This document shows, one piece after another, positions 44,660-55,508 of a stretch of 64,000 bases of DNA. The notes beneath the pieces were generated by a model. The model saw only the letters and a list, made by a program, of their open reading frames with translations, was not told the DNA's origin and made no database searches. The DNA is from Flammula alnicola (Eukaryota; Basidiomycota; Agaricomycetes; Agaricales; Strophariaceae). The stretch is taken from contig JADNRV010000060.1 of NCBI GenBank assembly GCA_015499995.1, positions 124,001 to 188,000 on the forward strand. The letters are read 5' to 3'. Numbering within the stretch: the stretch's first letter is position 1; the number at the start of each line of letters is the position of its first letter. The position numbers were made by a program, and so were the translations under genes.

Positions 44660-46282
44660 ATGGCCACGACCTCCAAAAAACGAAAGGCAGGCTCTGAGAA
44701 GGTAGCATCCATCGCCAAGAAGCCGAAGCAGGATCCTTCTACCAACGACAATGACACAACGACAGTCTCTTCTGCAGTAATGCAGGGTGGGATGATTGGC
44801 GGCCTTGTATACGAGGACGAATTGGAGACGACGACAGACACCTTGCTGTTGCTTGCCAAAAATCCGTCCCTCATCGGCTTCAAAACTTTGAAGCCATTTA
44901 AAACAGCGGTGCACGATTACTGGCGAGTCGCACATGAGACGACGAATACAGGTGCTTGTATTTTACATATCTCGGTTGCGTTACCTGTTAATTCTCTTCA
45001 GGAAACTCTTTGACATCGAGGATATCATCTGCACTGGTAGATCAACGACATATCGATGCACTCGTTCTCCTTGCTGAGATGGTCATCCGGGAACAAGTCC
45101 CCAAGCTGGGCGCACTTCAGCGTTGGGTAAGAGAGTGCGATGCCGTATTATCCCCAAAAATGTCGCCGGAGGAGGAGAACAGAGTTTGGCAGGTGTTGGA
45201 TGCGATTTTGAGAACGACTCAACCGGAGATGATTGGAGAGGCGAACGATGAAAGTAGAACAGTGAAACCTGGCAGCCGGTTACGATGGTATACACCATTT
45301 ACAGTGCATCCCGGTCTTGCTACCAACCAAACCACAGTCACATTACTGAACTCAGCCGAGATCTCAGCCGCTGCCAGTGCTATTCTAAAACCTCTTCAAA
45401 CAACACCAGGTTCTGAACGACGACCACCGAATAAACACCCTGTGGTCATCTACTTCTCGCCTCCCAACACCTTTCCTCTCCTCCCTAAGGCCGAGCGGAC
45501 GCGCCAGCCAACCCGTCATGAACTTCCAGGTGTCCCCGGAGCTTTCATTATCAACGACGCCCTGGAAGTCGCAGAATGCGAATCACTGGTAAGGCAGCTG
45601 AGGCAGTTGGGCTCATTCGCGACGAACCTATAGCTGGCTCGGCGACTCAACTGTCTTCTGTGCTGCTCACAATTTAATCTGGCTGGCTGACACGCATTCA
45701 TCACAACGCTGTACGAACGGCTTGTGCATCTGCTCCGCAGACTGTGCATGGAGGCGCAGTTAAAGGCATAAATTCTCGTTTCCGGCTGTACCGATATCGA
45801 CCAGGAGCATTATACAGACCACACGTTCGTGATTTATTTTGTCGAATTTCGATAAACGCTGACCGAAAACATGGTAGATTGACGGTGCCTGGCCATCCTC
45901 TGCTCTGAACTCAACTACGACACCGCCTTCCTACATTTACGACTCGGACCCCACTGTATACTCCCGCCTCACCTTCCTCATTTATCTCAATGATGACTTC
46001 GAAGGAGGTTGTACACATATTTCCTACCTTCCTCCACTCAAGGCATCCTCGAAGCCAGGCCTGTCAAACCGCGAACAGGAACGGTTTGTGTTTTCCCTCA
46101 CGGGCCGCAAAGGAAGCTTGTTGCACGAGGTCTGTGAATTTTGCATACTCCATCCTATTTATAATGATGATTATTGTCTTTTCAAGGGAAGTGGAGTCCT
46201 CTCTGGTGCTAAATACGTTATTCGCACCGAAGTTCTTTACGAGGTGGACAAGAGCGAAAGAATTGACGCGTCGAAGGACTGA
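44660..46282 (+). CDS. P4H-like 2-oxoglutarate/Fe(II) dioxygenase with an internal frame anomaly
   Basis: The ATG at 44660 gives a basic leader resembling a nuclear localisation signal (SKKRKAGSEKVASIAKKPKQ). An N-terminal domain includes GGLVYEDELETTTDTLLLLA. The oxygenase fold starts near GAFIINDALEVAECESLV. A splice near 45830 creates RPHIDGAW, holding the HxD iron ligands. The last exon gives SGVLSGAKYVIRTEVLYEV, with the Arg that usually binds 2-oxoglutarate; LLHEG across the last splice supplies the distal His. Between GGCT (about 46015) and LLHEG (about 46120) the open frame reads non-family residues, while the next frame reads ILEARPVKPRTGTVCVFPHG, as family members do. One missing base and one extra base about 90 bp apart would explain this. 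The gene may therefore be altered, or the assembly has two errors. Substrate unknown. Confidence 0.78.
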
Positions 46283-46617
46283 CTTATTATACAAAGGCAT
46301 CCTCTTAGCGGGTTACCCGAGCCTTATGTTGGCCACATCCGTGTAATTCTGTGTACTACATAAATCCGCAATATATACAAAAAAGTTCTGATTCTGGCGG
46401 GCCGGACCTACATGCTTGTTTTATTTTGAGTTCGACCGTATCATGGCGATCATTCCATGCGGCTGCCAGTTCGAATTGCGACATGGATGTGCTCATTTCC
46501 AACCCATGTGGGGAATATATCTCACACCCCATCTCTTGTGCTCGTAGCCTTATCATTCTGTTCCCTAGAGTTCTCAGTTGTTCGTCGCCGCTTGTATAGT
46601 TGCTGCTCACTTTCAAA

Positions 46618-48053
46618 ATGCCTTGGGGAACCAAAAAGTTTAACGATGGTAAGCACAGGCACGCCTATTCCAGGAGAGATATGCTAATGTCGTTTGACAT
46701 CTAGGCCATTCAATTCCCGGCATTGGGTTAGCAACATGCACTATCTTTCCAAATGCCGAACGAGCTGAACGTGGCCAACAGGTTCGGGACGTGGAAGATT
46801 CCAGTCGGAGACACGACCATTGACCAGGTCGACCAAGCCATATCTGTTGGATTCAGTCACATCGGTAAGCTGCCAGCTGTTTTAGATGTAGGGATTGTCT
46901 CATCATTACCTTGTCGCTAGATACCGCCCAGGCTTATAGGAACGAAGCCGAAGCTGGCCAGGCCATCTTGGAAAGTGGTCTTGGGCGCGACGACATCTTT
47001 ATCACCACCAAATACAGCGGACTCAATGGCTTGGATATCGAGACTTCCATCAAGGACAGCTTGAAGAATGTGCGCTTATGGTTCTTGTCTTGTTAGCGCC
47101 GGAAGCTGACGTATTATTTCGACAGTTGGGAGTCAAGTACATCGACTTGTATCTCATTCATTCCCCGCGTCTGGCTGTTCCCGATATTCCGACAGCATGG
47201 AGTAAAATAGAGGCGCTCAAAATTGCAGGCCTTGTCAAGTCCGTAACTCATCACTAGCCCACGTTAGACCACTTATCAACTCACTTTTCTATATCCAGGA
47301 GCATTGGAATTAGCAACTTCTCCGTCGCGGACACGCAGACTCTGCTGGCCTCAGCTAAGATCCCGCCAGCCGTGAACCAGGTTTGTCGCATATTCTTATT
47401 ACACGCTACCAGGCAGATATCCTAACGAGACACGACGTCGCCATTGTTCACGAATAGATCATGCTGCAACCTTACAACTACGCACAGCAAGCGCCCCTCC
47501 TCGAGTTTTCCGCTGAGAAGGGCATTGTTATCGAGGCCTACAGCCCCCTCATGTGCGTGCATGTCCCCTCAGATCACTATAGATACTGATTCAATCTTCA
47601 GACCACTTACCCAATACCCGGGAGGACCAGTAGACACGCCCGTCAAGGCCGCCGCGAAACGCCTCGGGGCCACTGAGGATCAGGTGTTGCTCGCGTGGAC
47701 AAAGGCCAAGGGTGCTGTCATCCTTACGTATGTTTTTGTTCCATTCACGACTTGGAGAACGACCTAAATTGATGATGAACAGGACGAGCTCTAAGAAACA
47801 ACGGCTCGAAGGCTACATCGCAGCAGGCGACTTGGGTCGGTGGCTCCTCCACTGTGATTTTGTGTCGACCCTCATCTATCAATTTTTATTTACAGTCCTC
47901 ACCGACGACGAAATCAAGGCTATCGATGCAGCAGGAGCAAAAGGTCCTGGGCGACTTAACTTGCAGACTTTGTTGCGCAGGGCCTCCCTTGTTCTCTTTG
48001 CCGGTGCTGTTGGATTTGGACTTTGCTCTTACCTTGGTATCGACATTCTCTAG
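46618..48053 (+). CDS. Aldo-keto reductase with C-terminal membrane anchor
   Basis: Ten or so short exons encode a (beta/alpha)8 aldo-keto reductase. The first exon reads MPWGTKKFNDG and splices to HSIPGIG and FGTWKIPVGD. The catalytic tetrad is visible: Asp and Tyr in HIDTAQAYRNE, Lys in FITTKYSG, and His in DLYLIHSPR. Later motifs are SIGISNFSVAD, NQIMLQPYNYAQQAPLLEFS, IVIEAYSPL and the cofactor-side QVLLAWTKAKGAVILT. After the usual AKR end (GVLTDDEIKAIDAAGAKGPG) there is an extra tail, NLQTLLRRASLVLFAGAVGF then GLCSYLGIDIL, a single hydrophobic helix that would anchor the enzyme to a membrane. The substrate is unknown. A frameshifted paralogue lies in inverted orientation beyond ORC5. The 335-bp gap before the start holds no supported gene. 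Confidence 0.9.
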
Positions 48054-48700
48054 TCGCGTACCCTCAATTGTTCGATATCTGGTACCAACATTTGCTACGC
48101 TTGTTATATTCAAATCAGATGCACATGTGAATAGGGTATGGACGGTTGAACAATATTATAGGCTACAAACATTGACTGTTTCGTGGTCGCTAATTAAATT
48201 ATCTAGACTTGGTTTCTGGACATCGAGCTATACCGAGGACTTGATTCTGCCATAAATGCTGTTTCATTGGACGTAACGGCGTTCTCTCGTAGGATGTTTA
48301 TGCTGCAATTTTACACATCCACAAAAGGCGGCATGCCACCGTTTCCGGAGAGTGGCTTCGAGCTACTGGAAGGCAAGTGTGATATTCTTTCCTCGAGCAG
48401 GTTGTTAAGTCGAGGAATGGTGAGGTTCATTCCTTTTCAATATTCAAAATCCACCGCTCAGCTGGAAACTGATCTATTCCTTTCTCTCTTCTTGCTTTTG
48501 GTGACTGCGTTTTCCCCTAGGTTCCCATCGGATCTAGCAGAAGAGTGGCCTCCTTCGTCTTGTGCCTCAATGTCTGCGCAGTGTATCCCCAGAATAAGTC
48601 ACGCCTTCAATCGCAATATCCGACTCTATAACACATTTATAATACTTTTGTTCTATGACGGACATATGCCAGTACCAGGGGGTCAATGCTTAGTTGCAGC
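48054..48700. other. Convergent gap between the aldo-keto reductase and ORC5 genes
   Basis: The two genes end towards each other with 647 bp between stops. A 145-codon plus-strand frame at 48267-48704 has no ATG at its start and no domain, so it is probably chance. Nothing else was recognised. Confidence 0.45.
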
Positions 48701-50591
48701 CTAGACTGGATCCCACAAAAGGTCATTCAGTGCAACGTCCAGCTGCTTGGCAAGGGTGAGCACCGTTTCGTATGAAATTGCGCATTTGAACATTGGCGGA
48801 CCATCCAGCCTGTCTGTGGGTGATGTCCGATGTAGGAGACGCATCGAGGTGAGTTCCACGACCTAGGTGTTGCAAAATGAATGAGTTTCCGGTACAAAGA
48901 CAAAAATACAAGCCAAAGACACACGGAAGAAAAGATGCCCACACGCCCGATCTCCATATCAGTATATTCTCCTGGTATCGTAAATTCGCGTGCTAATAAA
49001 CGCGAATCGACGTCGTTTTCTTCGAGAAGTGCCCCAAGAATAGCAACCATCCTGTCCAGTGCAAAGGGTGCAGGGCCAAGGAGTCGTTGTGGAACCTAAG
49101 CAAGAATGCATGAGAGGGCGATTTGCATCAGGATAATTGGAAGGCTACCTTGGCTGGTCCACCACCTTTTGTCTTGCCAGTAGCTTTGGTCACCCTCCTT
49201 CTCCTCTTCTTCTCGTCCAAGCCTCTTCCGAACATCCTCACGTCGGATTTAGGTGGGTTTGTCGATGCCAAGAATGACGCCAGCAGGATAAACTTGGACA
49301 TCCTAGGCAACGCTCTCATGCCCGCTTCATCTCGTCCTGGGGCAGACGAAGCCTGCAAGGTGTGCGTCCGAGGCAGCGATAGGAGACCTGCAGGAGGCTC
49401 GTTCGCGAGAGCCCAGTCTGCTGCGTTGGTCAGCCGCGGAAGGAGTGCCTCCAGCGCGGTGGTCAGAGTAGGGTTGAACAGGCGATTCAGGCGCATCCTG
49501 ATATCGTCTGATGGAGGCGCAAATTCTAACCCTCCGGCCGGTTCATCTCCGTCCATGTCGACGTCAGACTCCTCATCGTGGTTGTGTTCTGCCATCTTCC
49601 GTTTGTGTTCGTCGACGAGGGGTTTACTGAATCCTGGCCATCTTGCGGCTGCAATATATTGCAGTTCTTGGGGGTTGTGGGTAAACGGGAAGCAGACGTC
49701 GCAGAGGACGGTTATGAAGTGAGTGTAGAGGGATTTGAGTGCAGGATGGTACGGGTTTGTCAAGATGTTATTGGACGGAAAGCTTTCGGAGAGCATTGAG
49801 AAATTTGAGATGAGGTTTCGTGCAATGTCTACAAGAAAATAAGTTCATGATGCTGGAAACAAAATGCAGGGGAACATGCCATCTTTTGATGGTGACTGTA
49901 TATCCATGTAATATGGATCGGGAGAAGCGCCTAGAGGGGGTCGAATATCCTCCCATCCGACCTGCGAGATAAATATCACGCTCAAATCTAGTCTTGACTA
50001 GAAGGTATATCTGAACGACGCGTAAATTTGCAGGTGTTTCACTCTTACCAGTTCTGCGAGACGCGCCAGGGGCACCAGAAGTTCGGGAAGCGATTCTTTC
50101 AGTCTCTCGGCGCGTTCGACGACGACGACAAGCCTCACATCTTGGTGACCGCCCTCCTTCCCCTTGCCTTTATCCGCTGATGATGGAGATATCCCGTTTC
50201 GCCGACACAGGTGAAGATGAGCAGCACGCAGCCCATGCAGAAAGGTGTCCATGTTCTCGTTCCATCGCACGTCGATATCCGCATTCCAGTTCCCACATCC
50301 ATCCTCCCAAGAAGGCTCCCATCCAACCAGCGCGTTTATGATCGTTTCATAGAAAAGTCGCGATGTGAAGCACGAAATACTGTCGACTCGTGCGTAGCAG
50401 ATCTTGAATGGATTCGATGATGGTGGTGCCTTGGACAAATCGCGTAGAACCGTATCCACAACGGTTGAGGTTGTCCTTGTCGTTTCTGTGTCCTGGATGT
50501 AGATGAAGTGGGGTGGATGCATCGACAGAAGTGTCCCTAACTCATAGCAGAAGTGTTCATAACCAGGAAAACCGCATGTCACGTCCCCCAT
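48701..50591 (-). CDS. ORC5: Origin recognition complex subunit 5
   Basis: The protein matches ORC5, an AAA+-derived subunit of the six-part complex that binds replication origins and loads MCM helicase. The start at 50591 gives MGDVTCGFPGYEHFCYELGT. The position of the P-loop is FIYIQDTETTRTTSTVV, where the usual Gly and Lys of Walker A are absent. ARVDSISCFTSRLFYETIIN follows, then the sensor-like VRLVVVVERAERLKESLPEL and the later LSVIFISQVGWEDIRPPLG. The large exon (49796-49128) contains FPSNNILTNPYHPALKSLYT, a disordered acidic loop (DEESDVDMDGDEP) and LPRMSKFILLASFLASTNPP. The C-terminal winged-helix part includes VELTSMRLLHRTSPTDRLDG and ISYETVLTLAKQLDVALNDL. Loss of Walker A suggests it no longer hydrolyses ATP, if the start region is read correctly. 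Confidence 0.88.
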
Positions 50592-51004
50592 AGGTGGCTG
50601 CTTTGAATTGACGATAATAAGTAATCGCGTTTTGTGCGTCTACGAAATGCTGTCTGTTATGTGTTGAGAGTTTGGAGCCAGTGCGTTTTGGCGGAAAACA
50701 AGTTGTGGCATTTCTCTGTGGTCATGATTCAATTACAAGATGTCGAACTAACGGCCCGCTCGCTGCCCTCCGCGATCTGCAAGCCTGCGAGTTTGGATAA
50801 AATATATCGCTCGATTCTAAAGAAGACACTGGTTTTGTCATCGCTCATTCTTCCAACAACGCAGAGACAAATTTAAATTTGGGAAATATAACTCGAGGTA
50901 TATAAAAGGTGTGTTTTACTTGGAAAGGTAACAAATGACAAATGCCGCCTTTCCGATTTGGCAGATGCTAGTAGTACCGCTCGGCCTTCAAGCCTTCAAG
51001 GAGC
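50592..51004. other. Intergenic region
   Basis: No gene was recognised in this 413-bp interval between ORC5 and the aldo-keto reductase paralogue; both are transcribed leftwards. Confidence 0.45.
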
Positions 51005-52365
51005 TCAAGCTTCACCGGCACCCTTCACTCCTGCTTCGTCAATGGCATTAATATCGTCATCGGATAATTCTACGATAATTTAGGAGAGTAAAATTTTTTG
51101 CCTCAAATACGACGACGGGCGAAGAACTTACTGAGGTCACCGGCTTTGATGTATCCTTTCAATCGTTCCTTCTTTAAACTCATGCTATATAGGAGAAAGA
51201 AGAGGTTTAGAACCATTTATTGAAGTTAGTGTCTAGCGTCTACTTACGTGACGGGGACTGATCCTTTTGCCTTTGCCCACGCGAGAAGTACTTGGTCCAT
51301 GGACGCTCCTAGGTTCTTGGCGATGGCTCCGACGGGTGCATCGAGAGGGCCTCCAGGACGCTTGGTGACTGGTCTATTTTATTCAGAAAGAGGTATTTAT
51401 TACGGAGTGGATATGCTATGGACGTACATGAGAGGACTGTACGCCTCGACGACGATGTTCTTTTTGGCGCACAGCTTCAGAATTGGAAGCTGCTCCAAAT
51501 AAACGTAGGGGTGGAAGAGAATCTATAGCAGGAGGGGAAAAACATTGCCGAAATTAATATTCATGTCTTACCTCAGAGAAGCCTGACCTTACCTGGTTTA
51601 CGACCGGTATATATTTCGCAGCAGCAGAGACTTGTTCGAGGTGTTCCACTTCAAAGTTACTAACACCTATACTCCTTTAAGGGAAATTATATCAGTTTGT
51701 TCCGCGTCCAAAATTGTTACCTAAAGTACACCCACTTAGCCAATCCCGACTCCTTCAACTTTTCCATTTCCTTCCAGCATTTTTGAATGTCGTCGCATAA
51801 TTCGGGGCCATGGATGAGGTAGAGGTCAATGTATGACAAACCGAGCTTATCATAGACGTTCAGGTTTTCCCAGCCTCAAAAAATATAAACGAACTTACAT
51901 TCTTCAAACTGTTTTGGAACGAGGTGGCGATATCTAGACCATTCAGGAGGACCATTTTGTCGTAACAAATATCTTTTCACGCGGAATGCCACACTCGTGA
52001 ATCGCAATGCCAGCCTCAGGCTCGTTAGTGTAATTCTGTGCAGTATCTTCACAAAAATCGGAGATAAGAAAAGATATCAATAATAGCGAATGAATATCTC
52101 ACCAACGTGCATGATTCCCACAGAAAAAGCTTGCTTCAAGAGTCTACAGGCTGCTGTCCTTTTCCAGTCCGCCACGTTCCATAGCTGGAAGATAGGGAAA
52201 CTTCAGTCTTCCAAGACCAAAGAGAGGCTCTCATGTCAAACTTACGCAATGCTGGGCATTGCATTTCCTGTGATAAGGAGGCAAAGGACGTTGTTTTTAA
52301 TTGCCGAGAGGAGAGGAGACAGTAAATGACATACCATCGCTCAGCTTTACAGGATCCCAAGGCAT
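51005..52365 (-). pseudogene. Aldo-keto reductase paralogue with two frameshifts
   Basis: The exon order, splice positions and sequence parallel the intact enzyme at 46618. Visible parts are [135 protein letters not shown] and the end DAIDEAGVKGAGEA-like tail (read as NAIDEAGVKGAGEA). At about 52142, just after QQPVD, one base appears missing and the frame meets TGA. A second one-base loss is seen at about 51945, after TTKWS, again meeting TGA. Splice sites are otherwise intact. It lacks the membrane tail of its paralogue. Two independent frameshifts make a pseudogene more likely than a single sequencing error, but assembly errors are not excluded. Confidence 0.78.
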
Positions 52366-54078
52366 GGCAAAGAGATACAGCAAACAAGTGTCAGATCAAG
52401 CACCTTGAGAGATTGAAAGAAGGCATCTGCAGGCTATATAGTAGCCGAATCTTGGCCCAAAAATATGGCTTTGTGCACGAGATCACGCGCACGAGTAGCT
52501 CTGATAGTACTGTGGTCTCTACGGGGCCAGTCAATGTCAACCAGCGAATTCAACCCTTGCTTGGAACCGCCAACAGTGGGCAGTAGCGGTCACGCAAAGG
52601 GTATGCGTGCGATGTCCTAGCGGGTAGGCATCAGAGGCTGAGGCCATTCCCAAGTCGCCCTCAGTCCTCGAGGACTCGGAGAGGAACAGATATCCGACTG
52701 CTGGCTAAGCAAAGGTGAATAAGGACGCCAAGCTGGTCAAATACTCACAGAAAGTATCGACCACTTCGACATGGTAATGATCCTGGACAGCACGTCCGAT
52801 GCCGTGTTGATGCGAGTTCTGTTATGTAATCAAGCACCGAGCCTGAATGGACGTCCACTATCTACAGAAGATGCCATATAAGAGCATCATCCTGACTTAT
52901 CCGTTTGTTGTGGAGAAACTTGCTCACATACTTTTCATAAATCCTTCGGTATTTCCTTACGTTGTGCCAACAAGTTCCATTATGTTCGAAACAGCATTGT
53001 GGGCGCTTAATAGATCGGTAGCCGGTCCTTGGCGAGAGAAAAAGATTGCGACCACCGAGGAATAATTAGCATATACACAGGCAATCTAAGAAAATCACAC
53101 GTGTGTATTATGTTAATGACGTCAAAGCAAAATAGGCGCCCACTTACTTTCTGCCACCTTCTGATCGCGGACATTGCCGCCTAACCACCGTTTCTTCTTC
53201 TTCGTTTCTTCAATTCTATCATCAGAGACTCTCCAGCAAGCCTTTTATATTATGAACAATTCTGATAACATCATAACGAGCCAGCCCAGTCCATGCCAGT
53301 GCCACAACTGTCCTGCGCCGTATTTTAATGATGAAAAAAAGTGGTGAACTGCAGACCCCCTGGACGAGTATAAATACATCATGATCCACCTATGTAATAA
53401 TCTCATCAGTGAACGAGAACGAGGAGGATTTCATGCAATATCAAGTATCCAATTTACTTATATAAAATAAACGGTAGCTTTAAGGCTCCAGGACTGACGA
53501 GGGACCGCCATTCGGCGGTGATAATTCGATGTAGAATCTCTGAATTATGTATTTTGGAATTACTAATCGAAATATCTAAGCAAGTACGTCGTGTCGTAAA
53601 TTCCGAGTACACCCTTACATGGATTATTAATAGAGGCCTCGTGAATGCACAGCAATCAATAACGTTTATTATCAATCCTTCAGACAACAAGAACTCCCCT
53701 GTGTAAGTATGCATTATATGTAGTGCCATAAGTTCAAACTCTAGGCAAATTCAAGGACATTCAAGTTGTGAGTTGATTGTGAGTGGTCGGCAAATTGCGA
53801 GCGGCGATGGAATATTGATCCGTGCTGTAACCTGTTGCCACTCGGTGCGACTTGCATGAGGAGTCACAGTAACACACGTTGCTTTGGACCCTCATCTTGC
53901 ATAATTCTGTCTAGAAAATACTAGTACAAGAACCCTTAATCCTTGTGGGGTTTCTTGATTGTAAAACCATTTTTGTCGGTGGGTCGCGCCTCTCCGTCGC
54001 TACCTTCAAACACCATCTTTAATCGCATCGCTTCTAGAATTTCGCTTCCATCACGGCATCCTGGGTGGTTCTCCCAAA
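52366..54078. other. Intergenic stretch without a supported gene
   Basis: About 1.7 kb with only short, unsupported frames (for example 52847-53065). It includes the upstream side of the aldo-keto reductase paralogue. No repeats or RNA genes were recognised. Confidence 0.4.
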
Positions 54079-55018
54079 CATGACTGAACGCCGCTGCGAG
54101 CAATGCGAGAATTGTTTCAGTCATGTCGAAAGTGTATATTGTAGCAAGGCAGTGAAGAACTGCAACAAACGCCACACACCCTTCCTGTTGACTTGCGCAA
54201 AGTGTAAAGAAGTCAGATATTGCGTAGGTGGAGCACGATCTATTAAATCGGTACAAGCTGATATGTTTATCGTGCGGGCGCTTTCGGTAGTCAAGAATAT
54301 GCCAGAAGGCACAGTGGAAAGAGCATAAGTCGGCATGCATTGCCCATGTGAGGATTCTAGCCGCAGTGAAATTCCTTGGACCAAGGGTCGAGCGAACCTT
54401 CAAGGCATTCAGCAAGTTCTCTAAAGCTGTTAGTGGATACTTGGAGGTGCCTGCTATCAGCGCGCTTGAACTTCATAAGGGAAAGCACCGAGTTAGTACG
54501 TATCGTTTGTTTTCACCTTGTGCCTTTCAAGTGCTCAATTTAGGGGCCCTCTAGATACGCATGTGTTTGTCCTTAAAATCAGAGCGAAAGAAACCATCTT
54601 CTACAAGGATAATAACGTCACCAAGGGTTGTATAACATTCAAGGTTGAAGGTGCGGAATGTAGAACCATGGCCCAGATGCATGAGTTCCTCGATTGGCGT
54701 GCTGGACCTCTCTCAACTCCCGACGTCACCGAGCGCACCTTAGCACACCGGCCTGGTCTGCTTCGTATATTCGTGCTCGATACTAGCGGTCTTCTCCCAA
54801 TCCCACTCGATGGATATACCCTGCCAACTGATATTTCTAACTGGCCATCAACATATCATTTAAGATACGACGAAAATTGGATGGAGAGCCTCCTCGAAAG
54901 TATTGGACAGCGAAAGGATACGCCGCAAACGATGGACGGAGGGTTGTCCGGTACCGAGTTTCAGACCATCGATGAACCCACCATACCACCTGCGCGACCG
55001 TCGAGTCCAACTGGATAA
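54079..55018 (+). CDS. MYND-type zinc-finger protein
   Basis: Exon 1 (MTERRCEQCENCFSHVESVY onward) ends LLTCAKCKEVRYC at 54223. A 67-bp intron is removed, giving RYCSRICQKAQWKEHKSAC, the hallmark second half of a MYND zinc finger. The first metal-binding pair (around YCSKAVKNCNKRHTP) is not the usual CxxC, so either the first zinc site is atypical or the start exon is mis-read. A second intron near 54503-54545 joins KGKHRVST to GPLDTHVFVLKIRA. The remainder (TIFYKDNNVTKGCITFKVEG, then LSTPDVTERTLAHRPGLLRI) is a region found with MYND fingers in basidiomycete proteins of unknown role. About 270 residues. MYND fingers bind proline-rich peptides. Confidence 0.75.
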
Positions 55019-55508
55019 CAGTAGATCTGTATATCTGAAATCGAGTGCTCGTATGATAGGATTAGACTCCCGCCCTTTTCACACTTTTCGTAGAATCAGG
55101 CTAATCCGATCCTCAGAGGAGAAAAGTGGCAACCTCACGTAGCTGCTTGACTCACTGTCAACATGGTATTTTGCCTTTGAATCCAAAGGAGAGTCGCATA
55201 CTGCGATAAGTTCTGACCCTTTGTAATGTCGGTAGCGAATGCAAACTAGTGGCCTTGCTAACGTTTTTCTCATTCCTCAAGTCTATCGGTGAGGGGCCCG
55301 GACATCCCGCCGAACAGGCAAAATTTGAGGTTGCACTGCGCAGTCCAGAAGTTTCGCAAAGAGCCCTGCACGGTTAGAAGTCTGATTGAGTTTCTCATGC
55401 GGTGCTGTTGCAGAATAACCATGTCAAAGTGATTCCCTCAGTATCAGACACTACAACTGAAGAGAAAGGACGAGAAATTACAACTGGCCAGATCGCACTT
55501 CTTCCAGA
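55019..55508. other. Convergent gap between the MYND and Nop4-like genes
   Basis: No supported gene. The two flanking genes end towards each other across this 490-bp interval. Confidence 0.45.

Noticed and set aside
46356..46634. Minus-strand frame of 92 codons overlapping the aldo-keto reductase start
   Set aside because: No recognisable domain and it overlaps a well-supported start exon on the other strand.
48267..48704. 145-codon plus-strand frame downstream of the aldo-keto reductase
   Set aside because: It begins without ATG, has no domain or helix pattern, and abuts the ORC5 stop on the other strand.
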